From positions 186,001 through 250,000 of the forward strand of contig CAVVQM010000016.1 in NCBI GenBank assembly GCA_963750395.1: a stretch of DNA of 64,000 bases. Reading direction: 5' to 3'. A program made the translations under genes and the position numbers. The notes under the pieces were generated by a model that had not been told where the DNA came from, ran no database searches, and was given only the letters and a program-made list of their open reading frames with translations. This stretch comes from JADJPO01 sp963750395. Lineage in GTDB: Bacteria; Actinomycetota; Actinomycetes; Actinomycetales; Kineosporiaceae. Each line of letters opens with the position of its first letter. Positions within the stretch are counted from its first letter, which is position 1. Shown here piece after piece: positions 29,001 through 37,418 of the stretch.

Positions 29001-30233
29001 GGGACCGACCATTCGATACGACTGTGGTCGATCGACAGCGCAGCGCGTCTGACACCGATCGCTCGCCTCACCGCGCATGCCGGCCCCGTCAATGCCCTGT
29101 CCTTCGCGGGCGACTCAGAGTTGGTCTCCGCCTCCGAAGACGGAACCATCAGGATCTGGCAGACGCAGCAGGAGAATGGCGCCTTGCCGACGACTGCGTC
29201 GGTCCGGGCAGTGTCTTTCAGCCCCGAGGACAGGCTTCTTGCCGCGGGGGACGAAGACGGGTGGCTGTCGATCTGGAACGTCGCCGATCGCCAGCTGCAG
29301 GTGCGGATCCCTACTCGACGAAGCGCAGATCCGGCCATCACCCAGGTCGAGTTCATGCCGGACGGCAAGACCGTGGCTACCGCGGGCGCCGACGGCACTC
29401 TCTCAGTGTGGGACATCCAGAGGGAGGAGATGGTCATGTCCGTCGACGTGGGGGACGCCTACGTGGCCGGCATGGACCTGAGCCCCGACGGGTCCATGTT
29501 CGTCACGGGCAACGGGGCCGGACTCGTCCAGCTCTGGGACAGCCGGACGGGGCGCGAGATCGGCGGGTCGATTACGGCCCACCAAGGTCGCGTCGACAAC
29601 GTCGCCTTCAGTCCTGACCAATCATTGATCGCGAGCACGGGCAACGATGACTCCGTCGTCCGGCTCTGGCGGACCACGACCCATCAACAGGCTGGTCACG
29701 ACATGCTCCTCGAGAATGGCGCGGCGGCGTGGGGGGTCGTATTCAGCCCCGACGCACGGATCCTCGCGACAACGGGCGCGGACTTCTCCCTGCGGCTCTG
29801 GGGCGTGGCCGACCAGAGGCTCATCCGGGAGCCGGAGCGCGGCCACCAGGGCGCCACGGACGGCTTGGCGTTCAGCCCCGACGGCACCCTGATCGCCACG
29901 GCATCCGCCGACCGCACCATCAGGCTCTGGCACCCAGACGAGCCTGGGCAGATAGGCGGCCCCCTTCTCGGACACGATTCCTGGGTCGATGCGCTTACCT
30001 TCAGCCACGATGGCCGGATGTTGGCCAGTTCCAGCGTCGAGGCAGCCGAGAAGTCCATCCGTTTGTGGGATCTCGACCCCACCGAGTGGGCCACGAAGCT
30101 CTGCCTACGCGCTGGACGAAACCTCTCGCTGAGCGAGTGGGAGCGATACCAAGACGGGCCGTATCGGCGAACCTGCCCAGATCTCCCCTCTGGGCCAGAT
30201 GCCCCGACCGAGGCCCCGGCGATTCACCCCTGA
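26089..30233 (+). CDS. trypsin-like protease / STAND NTPase / WD40 conflict protein (one frameshift)
   Basis: Single large protein of about 1,380 residues. The trypsin-like domain (1-180) has all three catalytic residues: H34 in TCRHNLHD, D69 in GTLDIAVLEA, S142 in TSGFSGAPVV. Next comes an nSTAND ATPase introduced by NPYKGLGTFQESDAELFHGRD, with the P-loop GPSGCGKSS (236-244) and Walker B VVAVDQFEEL (307-316). A winged-helix segment leads to LVHLAHDSLIWRWPRL. A membrane helix (AVTGLLVISLMSLGVIIV) follows, then fourteen WD40 repeats, enough for two seven-bladed propellers. The frame changes near 27733 in a GGGGG run: one missing base joins both halves cleanly. The ATG at 26089 is chosen because alignment starts there; the RBS is weak. 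Inferred role: a signal-sensing protease switched by ATP. The Trypco1 gene is divergent. Confidence 0.85.
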
Positions 30234-30262
30234 ATGTCCGACAATCCCCCGAATCTCACGCA

Positions 30263-30381
30263 TTGCAGTCAGATGATTACCTAGCGCTATAGTCGTCCCC
30301 GCCGACGGCTCGACGGTGAGACGTCGGCTTCCGAACGGGTGTGGGCGGGGAGCCCGGTGGGGCAACGACTTTGGGGGCGCA
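30263..30381 (+). promoter_or_regulatory. leader of the glycosyltransferase-acetyltransferase gene: possible promoter and hairpin
   Basis: TTGCAG (30263-30268) and TATAGT (30288-30293), 19 bases apart, look like a sigma-70-type promoter with long spacing. The transcript would begin just before GCCGACG...CGTCGGC (30301-30328), a perfect 7-bp stem with a 14-base loop. G-rich DNA then runs up to the GTG at 30382. The leader is 85-90 bases and could be structured; I cannot assign it to a known riboswitch class. Confidence 0.3.
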
Positions 30382-32283
30382 GTGAGCACGGAACCGACGT
30401 TTCGTCAGACACGGGTCGAAGGAGCGGAGACGACGACGGTCGTCGACCTGCGGGACGAGACCGACATCGCGTCGCTGAGCGGCAAGCACGTGCTGGTCGT
30501 CGGCATCAACTACGCACCCGAGCCCACCGGCATCGCTCCCTACACGACGGGCATCGCCGAGCACCTGGCCGGCAGCGCCGCCTCGGTGACAGTGCTCGCC
30601 GGAATGCCGCACTACCCCTCCTGGACGGTGCCGTCGAGCCACCGCGGCCGACGCCGCGTCGTCGAGCCCGGCGCGCCCGACCGGCCACGCGTCGTCCGGC
30701 TGGCGCACTTCGTCCCGAAGCGCCAGAGCGCCCTGCGCCGGGCGTTGTACGAACTCACCTTCATGCTGCACGTGCTCGTCGCGGGTCGGCGGCTGCCACA
30801 GCGCCCTGACCTCGTGGTGGCGGTGACGCCGGCGCTCGGCGGGGCGGTCGCGGCGGCTCGGCTGGCACGTCGGTTCGACGTTCCACTGATCACCGTCGTC
30901 CAGGACCTCATGGCCCGTGCCGCCGGTCAGAGCGGGATCAGCGGTGGCGCCTCCGTGAGTTCGATCACCGCCCGCATCGAGCGGCACGCGCTGCGGCGGG
31001 CAGATCGGGTCGCAGTGGTGGCCGAGGCCTTCAGGCCGGCGGTGGAGCGCTACGGGGTGGTGCCCGGCCGGATCGACCTGCTGCCCAACTGGTCTCACAT
31101 TCGCGCGAGCACCTCCGCACGCGACGAGGCCCGGGCGGAACTCGGCTGGTCACCGTCGGCCTTCATCGTTGCCCACACCGGAAACATCGGTCTCAAGCAG
31201 GATCTCGGCAACGTCGTCGAGGCAGCGCGCCACCTCGCCCGCGACCACGGATCGCGCCAGACCGAGGTGGTGGTCATCGGGGACGGCAGCCAGCGGGAGG
31301 CTATCGCCGAGCAGGCCGCCGACGTTCCCGGGCTGCGCCTGCTGGCACCGTTGGACGACGAGCAGTACAGGCTGGCGCTCGCGGCCGCCGACGTCCTGCT
31401 CATCAACGAGCGGGCGAGCGTTGCGGACATGTCTCTACCCAGCAAGCTCACGTCCTACCTGGCGGCGGGTCGTCCGGTACTGGCCGCCGTCGCTCCCGCC
31501 GGTGCCACGGCGACCGAATTGCATCGGCTCGCCCGGAGCGGTGACCCGGTGGCCATGGTCGTCCCTGCCGGCGACCCCCGCCGCCTGGCCGAGGCGATCG
31601 ACGACCTGAGGGCCGACCCCGCGCTCCGGCTGCGGATGAGTCTGGCGGCGCGGAGCATCGCCCGGGATGAGCTCGGCGCCGTCCGGTCGATGCGCCGGCT
31701 TGCACAATCTGTCGCCCTTGCTCTACCGCTCAAACCCCGTGAGCTACGGACGTTCCGGCCCGACGGATACGACAAGGAACGTGGCCGGCTGTGGCAGTTG
31801 GCCTGGTTCGTGACGATGAACCTGGTCTTCTCCGCCTGGTGGTTCCCCGCCAGATGGCGACCGGCTCTGCTGCGTGCCTTCGGTGCGCGCATCGGACGGC
31901 GGGTGCTGATCCGGCACCGGGTTCGGGTCCTGTGGCCGTGGAAGCTTCGGGTCGGCGACGACTGCTGGATCGGCGAGGACGCCTGGCTGCTCAATCTCGA
32001 ACGAATCACCCTCGAGTCCGACGTGTGCCTGAGCCAGGGCGCCATGCTGTGCACCGGCAGCCACGACCGACGCGACCGAGCCTTCTCCTACGACAACGCC
32101 CCGATCCACATCGAGACCGGGGCATGGGTGGCCGCCCGGGCCACGGTGTTGCGCGGCGCGAGAGTCCCTGCGGGAGCGGTGATCGGCGCGGGCGAGACGT
32201 TCCGGGCGGTGCGTGCGCGGATCCCGATGCAGGATGGCCCGCACGAGAGCGCTGCGCCCCAGCCCGAGGCCCAGCCGGTCTGA
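30382..32283 (+). CDS. fused WcaI-like glycosyltransferase and WcaF-like acetyltransferase
   Basis: A 633-residue two-enzyme protein. Residues about 30-440 form a GT4 glycosyltransferase of the WcaI type: VLVVGINYAPEPTGIAPYTTGIAEHL, PDLVVAVTPALGGAVAAARLA, LLPNWSHI, HTGNIGLKQDL and MSLPSKLTSYLAAGRPVL. Residues about 470-620 form a left-handed beta-helix acetyltransferase of the WcaF type: WWFPARWRPALLRAFGARIG, RVLWPWKLRVGDDCWIGEDAW, CTGSHDRRDRAFSYDNAPIH. In colanic-acid-like loci these are usually separate genes; here they are one chain. The hexapeptide His in GSHDRRD is the expected catalytic base. The start GTG at 30382 is preceded by GGGG only, so it is moderately sure. The gene ends within a 16-base tandem repeat. 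Confidence 0.85.
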   Translation: MSTEPTFRQTRVEGAETTTVVDLRDETDIASLSGKHVLVVGINYAPEPTGIAPYTTGIAEHLAGSAASVTVLAGMPHYPSWTVPSSHRGRRRVVEPGAPDRPRVVRLAHFVPKRQSALRRALYELTFMLHVLVAGRRLPQRPDLVVAVTPALGGAVAAARLARRFDVPLITVVQDLMARAAGQSGISGGASVSSITARIERHALRRADRVAVVAEAFRPAVERYGVVPGRIDLLPNWSHIRASTSARDEARAELGWSPSAFIVAHTGNIGLKQDLGNVVEAARHLARDHGSRQTEVVVIGDGSQREAIAEQAADVPGLRLLAPLDDEQYRLALAAADVLLINERASVADMSLPSKLTSYLAAGRPVLAAVAPAGATATELHRLARSGDPVAMVVPAGDPRRLAEAIDDLRADPALRLRMSLAARSIARDELGAVRSMRRLAQSVALALPLKPRELRTFRPDGYDKERGRLWQLAWFVTMNLVFSAWWFPARWRPALLRAFGARIGRRVLIRHRVRVLWPWKLRVGDDCWIGEDAWLLNLERITLESDVCLSQGAMLCTGSHDRRDRAFSYDNAPIHIETGAWVAARATVLRGARVPAGAVIGAGETFRAVRARIPMQDGPHESAAPQPEAQPV

Positions 32284-32345
32284 GACCCAGCCGGTCTGAG
32301 ACCCAGCCGGTCTGAGACCCAGCCGGCCTGAGACCCAGCGGGTTC
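32266..32345 (+). repeat. five tandem copies of a 16-base repeat across a stop codon
   Basis: GAGRCCCAGCCGGTCT is repeated at 32266, 32282, 32298, 32314 (one change) and 32330 (three changes at the end). The TGA of the glycosyltransferase-acetyltransferase gene (32281-32283) sits at the junction of copies 1 and 2. Expansion probably began in the coding end EAQPV and ran into the convergent intergenic space. The unit is not self-complementary, so it is not a terminator. Confidence 0.9.
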
Positions 32346-32366
32346 GAAGGACGGCCGGTCCGAGGT

Positions 32367-33575
32367 TCAGCTCTGGCTGGGCGTGGGGGCCGGTTCGGTC
32401 GGCTCGATGCGCACTGTGGAGGACGTCGCCGTGTCGTTGCTCCGCCCGTTGCCACAGACCTTGGTCGCCGAGTAGCTGATGCCCCCCTGCCCCGGGAAGC
32501 TTGACGCGCCGGCCCCGAGCCCGGCGGCCAGCGTAGTGGGTGCGCTCGGGTCGCTCGGCGAACTGTTGACGACCACGGTGCACTCGTAGGGCATCGGGAA
32601 GTGGTTGCTGACCGAGGCGGACCAGCGGACGGTGACCTTCAGCCCCGTTGCGGCGATGGACACGGTGCCCGCCTCGGGTGACCCATAGGGCACGAAAGTC
32701 ACTGGGGCCGAATCGGTGCACTTACCGCGACTGTTGCAGACCCGGGTCACGAAGGAGTACCGCGTGCCGTTGGTCAAGCCGGTGACGACGACCCCGTAGA
32801 GCCCGCTGCCCTGCGCCGACATCGCCGTGGACCGCCCGGACCATCGCAGGGTGACCGAGGTGATGCTGCCCGATCCCGGCTTGACCCCGATCGCCCGCAG
32901 CGGTGCCCGGCGGTCGGCGCCGACGGTCACGGCGTTGGCGGTCGGCAGGTTCACGATGAGCTGGGGCTTGGGTGGCGCGACCGCCACGGGTTGGGTCCTG
33001 ATCGGTGCCGGGGCCGGCGCCGGGGCCGGGGCCGGAGCCGGGGCCGGGGCCGGGAACGCCCGCACCGGTTCCGGCGCGGGTGCGGCCGGCCCGGACCGGG
33101 CGCCCGGCCGGATGTCAGGTTCGGCGACCGGAGCGGTGCCACCGCGCCGGGCGCCGACCTCGGCGGTGGCCGCGGCAGACGGTGGTGTGCTCGACGGCAC
33201 CGAGGCGACCAGGCTGTGCGGTTCGGTGATGTCGCCGGCCCGAGACTCGAAGGGCGCTGGGCCGCCGGCGGTTCCGGCGGCGGCCGCCTCGGGGGTGCCG
33301 GCGGAGGACGCGCCGGTCGCCCCCGCCGCCGTCGCCTCGGACGCCTGGGTTCCGTCACCGCGCAGGGCCAGAACGCCTCCCGCCGCCACGGTGGTGAGCA
33401 GGGCCGCCGCGGTGGCGGCCACGGCGACCCCTCGGCGCGGTCGATCGGTGCGGGGCCTGACGAGCTCGGGTGGTGCGAATCCGGGTGTTCCGGAGCGCGG
33501 CAGCACGTCGTCGTCCGGCAGTTGGATCACCAGCGCGGTGTCCCGCGTGGTGCGGCGCCCGTTCTGCTGCTCCAC
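32367..33575 (-). CDS. membrane-anchored FN3-like protein with Pro-Ala spacer
   Basis: A 402-residue protein of unknown function. A cytosolic start (to about 48) leads to one membrane helix VAVAATAAALLTTVAAGGVLAL, then a long Ala/Gly/Pro outer spacer that includes nine alternating Pro-Ala pairs (DNA 33005-33055, a repeated GCCGGG-like tract). The C-terminal 180 residues look like two beta-sandwich domains: ITSVTLRWSGRSTAMSAQGS...YSFVTRVCNSRGKC (FN3-like, with a Cys pair) and VSIAATGLKVTVRWSA...SATKVCGNGRSN. The tail is Pro/Thr. Likely a surface-displayed binding protein. It is convergent with the glycosyltransferase-acetyltransferase gene and resembles in plan the Ser/Thr-rich protein at 20.2 kb. 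Confidence 0.65.
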   Translation of the reverse strand: MEQQNGRRTTRDTALVIQLPDDDVLPRSGTPGFAPPELVRPRTDRPRRGVAVAATAAALLTTVAAGGVLALRGDGTQASEATAAGATGASSAGTPEAAAAGTAGGPAPFESRAGDITEPHSLVASVPSSTPPSAAATAEVGARRGGTAPVAEPDIRPGARSGPAAPAPEPVRAFPAPAPAPAPAPAPAPAPIRTQPVAVAPPKPQLIVNLPTANAVTVGADRRAPLRAIGVKPGSGSITSVTLRWSGRSTAMSAQGSGLYGVVVTGLTNGTRYSFVTRVCNSRGKCTDSAPVTFVPYGSPEAGTVSIAATGLKVTVRWSASVSNHFPMPYECTVVVNSSPSDPSAPTTLAAGLGAGASSFPGQGGISYSATKVCGNGRSNDTATSSTVRIEPTEPAPTPSQS

Positions 33576-33875
33576 CGACGATCCCCCTAGTGACTTTGAG
33601 TGTTCTTGTGATTACTCTAGGCCACTGACACTGGTGCTCAACGCCTCGTGCAAGCCGGCCGATCGGATTCACTCCGCCGAGGACTGGTCGGAGAAGGAAG
33701 AACGGGACCATCTGGACGGCGCGTGTGGTGTCGGGCGATGCGCGTCCACGGTCGAGTTCCTGGATCCCTTCGTGACATGGCTCTCCTTCAATCGAGCATC
33801 GGACATCGCAGCGGGCCGGGCTGTGGGGTTCGCCGTGGTACCGGCGAACCCACGATCCTCTGGCCCCTCGCCAAG
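33576..33875. other. 300-base gap between the FN3-like protein and the CPBP protease
   Basis: Apart from the hairpin at 33826-33851 I see no gene here. The first 60 bases are AT-richer (TGTTCTTGTGATTACTCTAG) and probably carry the promoter of the minus-strand FN3-like gene. The middle 200 bases have no start codon with RBS and no recognisable protein on either strand. Confidence 0.5.
33826..33851 (-). terminator. hairpin terminator behind the CPBP protease gene
   Basis: GGGTTCGCCG and CGGCGAACCC form a perfect 10-bp stem around the loop TGGTAC, 25 bases past the CPBP stop on the minus strand. There is no U-run, which is usual for high-GC actinobacterial terminators. Confidence 0.6.
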
Positions 33876-34712
33876 TCAGGCGTGTATGAGCCCACCGATC
33901 GCGAGGGGAAAGAGCACGACCAGGAACAGTGCGTCGACACCGTGCACGATGACGCTGACCCAGTAGGAGCGGTAACGCTTCATGCCCCATGCGTACGCCC
34001 AGTCCGTGAGAATCTGCGACGGAATCCCCCACAGAAGGTGAAGGTGGTAGGTCGCGAACAGGACTCCGTTCGCGATGACGTCCCATCGGCCGAAGACCCC
34101 GTTCATCTTGGGCAGCAGAACCCCGCGGAAGATGAGCTCCTCGCCCAGAAGGTAATTGAAGACGATGGTGACGGCGAGCACGCCGAGTATCCACCACTGA
34201 CCGACCACCTCTGGCCGTGCCATGTTCTGGATGACGCCGTACTCAGGCGCCGCTACCGCCGGGAAAGCGTCGATGAACCATTCATTGAGGAACTCCAGAA
34301 GCCCGAGATCGTCCACCACCAACAGTGCGGCGGCGATCGGAAGCGCCCACCAGAGCAACCTCTTCTGAGGGCGACCACTCCTCGGATGACGTGGCGTGGT
34401 GAGCCACAGACGACGTCGGACGTTCCGCCAGGTGAAGGGCTTTACCTCACGCACCAACAGGAATGCGGCGACGATGAACTGCCAGACGAGCCCGGCTGTC
34501 AGCAGGATGAAGGCCGTCAGAGCGGGAAAATGGCCGTCCGGCGCGATGAACGCCGGCATGATCCACCACATGATCAGGCCCATGGGTGCAGCGACGGCAA
34601 CCCAGATGGCAAGAATTTTTCGCAGGCTGTATTGTCCCCCGAACTCGTCGTCGCCCGCATTGGTCAGAGGCATCACTGCACTTGATCCTGGCGGCAGTTG
34701 TTGTGTATGCAT
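33876..34712 (-). CDS. CPBP family intramembrane metalloprotease
   Basis: Polytopic protein of 278 residues from the ATG at 34712 (AGGAA about six bases upstream). An ATG at 34760 adds 16 residues and lacks an RBS. Hydrophobic segments include LAIWVAVAAPMGLIMWWIMPAF, LLTAGLVWQFIVAAFLLV and WWILGVLAVTIVFNYL. The CAAX-protease/bacteriocin-processing signature is clear: NYLLGEELIFRGVLLPKM with the EExxxR box, then FATYHLHLLWGIP (second motif His) and SYWVSVIVHGVDALF (third). Substrate unknown. It is transcribed alone and divergent from the two-component operon. Confidence 0.9.
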   Translation of the reverse strand: MHTQQLPPGSSAVMPLTNAGDDEFGGQYSLRKILAIWVAVAAPMGLIMWWIMPAFIAPDGHFPALTAFILLTAGLVWQFIVAAFLLVREVKPFTWRNVRRRLWLTTPRHPRSGRPQKRLLWWALPIAAALLVVDDLGLLEFLNEWFIDAFPAVAAPEYGVIQNMARPEVVGQWWILGVLAVTIVFNYLLGEELIFRGVLLPKMNGVFGRWDVIANGVLFATYHLHLLWGIPSQILTDWAYAWGMKRYRSYWVSVIVHGVDALFLVVLFPLAIGGLIHA

Positions 34713-34972
34713 CCCGATTCCTAGGGTTAGAGGTCTGGCCCACCGATCCAGCGTGACCAATAGAAGAATGCCGACGCCGTCTGCACGACGTCGTCCTCCG
34801 TCGCGGGGACCTCGCCCTCACCCCGTGGGGTGAGACGGGGGTAAGACCGTGTCACCACGACGGAGGACGACGCGGGGGCCCCTCATCGGGGACGCTGGTC
34901 CGATGATGGGGATACGGGTGAGGGAGTGAAGCCGCCCACGCTGCCGGTATCGGATGCTAGGAGAGCGCGACG

Positions 34973-36094
34973 ATGAGCGGGTGGAACGATCGCCGGCAGC
35001 GTCTCTGGGACGTGGTCGTGGGCATTGTCGCGGCTGGCGTCCTTGTGGCAGAGGCGGCCGCGCAGAGCACCGGTTCGCCGGTTCCGCTTGTGGCCGCCGC
35101 CGCGGTGGGCCTCGCGGTGGGGGCACGCCGTCGAGCCCCCCTTGCCGCCCTTGTCGTGGCATCCGCCGGTCTTGTCGCGCTCGCCGGCTTCTTCACGGAC
35201 GGCCTCTTCATCTACGCGAACCTCGTGAGCGTCTATTCGGTCGGCGCTTACGCCACACGTGCTCGTGCAGTTGTAGGTCTGATCATCGGCCTCGTCAGCG
35301 TGGTGGCGTACTGGGTCATCGTGCCTGCGCCGACAGTGGCATGGCTTCCCGGGGTCGTCGTCGCCGGATGGACCCTGGCATGGGTGGCCGGGATGACGGA
35401 CGCGCAGCGGCGACGGTCAGCCGCCGACGCTGCTCGTCGGGCTCTTGATGCACAGCAGCGGCGGGAGTCAGAGCTCGCTGCGGCCGTCGCGGAGGAGCGG
35501 GACCGCATCACCCGAGAGGTTCACGACAGTCTTGGCCATTCCCTCAACGTGATGGTGCTGAACGCCGGCGCTGCTCGTCGGACGCTCGAACGCGACCCGG
35601 ACGCCGGGGCGAAGGCGTTGTCGACGGTCGAGGCCGTCGGCCGCAAAGCTCTCGACGAGCTCGACCACGTACTCGGCGTCCTCGGAAGCGACCCGACGAG
35701 GCGACCCACGCCCGGCATCGCCGACGTGGACGACCTTGCCGGCACCTTCTCGGCGGCCGGTGTGCCCGTCGTCGTCCGGGTGGCCGGTACGCGTAGGAGG
35801 CTTGCCGCCCCGGTCGACGCCGCTGCCTACCGCGTTGTGCAAGAAGCGTTGACCAACGTCGCGAAGCACGCCTTCGGGGAGTCAGCCCATGTCGACATCA
35901 CCTATGAGCCCACCGCGGTCCGGCTCGAGGTGACGAACAGTGGAAAGACCTTCGCCGCGGACGTCACCCCGCCGCTGGGTCGTGGACTGACCGGGATCCG
36001 TCACCGGATCGTTTCCCTCGGTGGCTCGGCAGACGTCCAGCCGATCCCCGAAGGCGGGTGGAGTGTCCGATGCTCCATCCCGACCGCACGATGA
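34973..36094 (+). CDS. NarL/DesK-type sensor histidine kinase
   Basis: Membrane kinase of 373 residues. Four to five N-terminal helices (WDVVVGIVAAGVLVAEAA, PLAALVVASAGLVALAGFF, ARAVVGLIIGLVSVVAYWVIV, VVVAGWTLAWVAGM), then a coiled coil (RRRSAADAARRALDAQQRR) into the HisKA_3 domain with the phosphoacceptor His in TREVHDSLGHSLNVMV. The ATPase domain has VVQEALTNVAKHA (N box) and GRGLTGIRHRI (G box). RBS AGGAGA precedes the ATG. It is coupled to the response regulator by an ATGA overlap. The stimulus is unknown. Confidence 0.93.
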   Translation: MSGWNDRRQRLWDVVVGIVAAGVLVAEAAAQSTGSPVPLVAAAAVGLAVGARRRAPLAALVVASAGLVALAGFFTDGLFIYANLVSVYSVGAYATRARAVVGLIIGLVSVVAYWVIVPAPTVAWLPGVVVAGWTLAWVAGMTDAQRRRSAADAARRALDAQQRRESELAAAVAEERDRITREVHDSLGHSLNVMVLNAGAARRTLERDPDAGAKALSTVEAVGRKALDELDHVLGVLGSDPTRRPTPGIADVDDLAGTFSAAGVPVVVRVAGTRRRLAAPVDAAAYRVVQEALTNVAKHAFGESAHVDITYEPTAVRLEVTNSGKTFAADVTPPLGRGLTGIRHRIVSLGGSADVQPIPEGGWSVRCSIPTAR

Positions 36095-36756
36095 TCCGGG
36101 TCGTGCTCGTCGATGACGATCGCCTCGTTCGCTCCGGGCTGCGGATGATCCTGGAGAGCGCCGACGACATCGCGGTTGTCGGGGAGGCCGGTGACGGCCA
36201 CGAGGCCCTGGCTGTCATCGCCCGGGAAACGCCCGACGTGGCGCTCGTCGACGTACGCATGCCGCGCATGGACGGGATCGAGGCGACGGGCCGGCTTGTG
36301 AGCAGGTCGCCGTCGACCCGGATCATCATCGTGACCACGTTCGAGCACGATCAGTATGTCTACGACGCCTTGCGTGCCGGAGCATCGGGGTTCCTGCTCA
36401 AGCGCATGCCACCAGAAGATCTCATCGCGGCGGTCCGCGTCGTCGCGGCGGGTGACGCTCTGCTCTCACCGTCTGTCACCAGCCGGCTCATCGAGGCATA
36501 TGTACGCTCGCCCGCTGCTGTGGTCCCGAGCCCGGCTCTTGACGTTCTGACCGCCAGGGAACGGGAGATCCTCGTCGCGATGGCGCGCGGACGTTCCAAT
36601 GGGGAGATCAGTCGCGATCTGTTCATCTCCGAGGAGACGGTCCGCACCCACGTGAAGCGAGTCCTGCACAAGCTCGCTCTCAGGGACCGCGTTCAGGCAG
36701 TGGTGCTCGCTTACGAGTCAGGCCTGGTGATAGCCGGACGTCCGGAACCGCAATAA
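36091..36756 (+). CDS. NarL/FixJ-type response regulator
   Basis: Cytosolic DNA-binding regulator of 221 residues, starting at the ATG 36091 that overlaps the kinase stop. The receiver has the acidic pair LVDDDRLVR, the phospho-Asp in VALVDVRMPRMDG, the Thr in IIVTTFEHD and the Lys in GFLLKRMPPEDL. The LuxR-type HTH has LTAREREILVAMARGRSNGEIS and EETVRTHVKRVLHKLALRDR. Its target genes are not evident; the convergent SRPBCC gene overlaps its last 39 bases. Confidence 0.95.
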   Translation: MIRVVLVDDDRLVRSGLRMILESADDIAVVGEAGDGHEALAVIARETPDVALVDVRMPRMDGIEATGRLVSRSPSTRIIIVTTFEHDQYVYDALRAGASGFLLKRMPPEDLIAAVRVVAAGDALLSPSVTSRLIEAYVRSPAAVVPSPALDVLTAREREILVAMARGRSNGEISRDLFISEETVRTHVKRVLHKLALRDRVQAVVLAYESGLVIAGRPEPQ

Positions 36757-37359
36757 GTGCCCGCGGGGCTGGACGGCGCGCCGTCGTGCCGTCGGCCGCA
36801 GGTGGCTACGCGCGAAGGCGAGCCCGACGAGCGACCGCGTGAGTAGGAGGAGCAGAATGTCGCGACGGATCAGCCCGCTGAAAGGCCGGATCAACAGCCA
36901 GTAGGGCTGGAACCGGCGGCGGGCGGACTCATCGGTCGGTTCGCACAACGTCGTCGTGGTGATCCTGGTCCGCTCGGGGCCGAGATCCTGGAGGGTGAAG
37001 TCCATCCCGAACTTGAGCCAACCCGGTTCGTCGAACTCGAGGACCTCCCGCAGATCCTTCGGCCCGGGACCGGGCTCGGGCCTGATCTGCCACGGGCGCC
37101 CGATCTGTGCCGCCACGGCGTAGCACGGAGCATCGGTGCCCATCAGCGTGACGGGGCCCCGCCCCAGGATCCGATTGCCAGAGCCCTTGCGAAGCCCGCC
37201 GAGGCCCCGGATCAGCAGGAGCGGGGCGGAGATCCGCAGGTCGCTCCATCGCACCTCGGTGAGAGCCTGCCAGACGCGCTCACTCGGGGCGTCGATGTCC
37301 AACGAGTGTCGTTCTGAGAAACGTGGCCTTGGCAGGGCCTCGGTCAAGGTCGACGTCAT
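36718..37359 (-). CDS. SRPBCC (START-like) family protein
   Basis: Predicted lipid or hydrophobic-ligand-binding protein of 213 residues. The ATG at 37359 is preferred over the GTG at 37365. The helix-grip fold opens with RHSLDIDAPSERVWQALTEVRWSDL, typical of polyketide-cyclase/dehydrase-like members, and continues with LREVLEFDEPGWLKFGMDFTL and TRITTTTLCEPTDESARRRF. The helix YWLLIRPFSGLIRRDILLLLL closes the domain. The last 25 residues are Arg-rich and may be read-on sequence. It is divergent from a TetR gene with a palindrome between them, so that TetR probably controls it. Confidence 0.72.
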   Translation of the reverse strand: MTSTLTEALPRPRFSERHSLDIDAPSERVWQALTEVRWSDLRISAPLLLIRGLGGLRKGSGNRILGRGPVTLMGTDAPCYAVAAQIGRPWQIRPEPGPGPKDLREVLEFDEPGWLKFGMDFTLQDLGPERTRITTTTLCEPTDESARRRFQPYWLLIRPFSGLIRRDILLLLLTRSLVGLAFARSHLRPTARRRAVQPRGHLLRFRTSGYHQA

Positions 37360-37366
37360 GACCACA

Positions 37367-37383
37367 CTCTAGACGTATTAGAG
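37367..37383. promoter_or_regulatory. inverted repeat between SRPBCC and TetR genes
   Basis: CTCTAGACGTATTAGAG, an inverted repeat with 5-base arms CTCTA and TAGAG, lies 7 bases from the SRPBCC start and 36 bases from the TetR start. A related half, GTTCTAGAT, follows at about 37390. This is a reasonable operator for the divergent TetR protein. Confidence 0.55.
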
Positions 37384-37418
37384 GGCGCGTTCTAGATGCC
37401 CGCGACTATTATGTCCAC

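Noticed and set aside
30330..30381. Cyclic-di-AMP (ydaO-type) riboswitch, suggested by the G-rich GGGGCAACGAC...TTGGGGGCGCA end
   Set aside because: Only the 3' part is reminiscent. The conserved 5' core is not recognisable, and the element runs directly into the start codon with no expression platform.
32900..33100. Plus-strand Gly/Ala repeat protein opposite the Pro-Ala spacer
   Set aside because: It is the antisense of the Pro-Ala coding tract; the minus-strand protein has a membrane helix and FN3-like domains, the plus frame has nothing.
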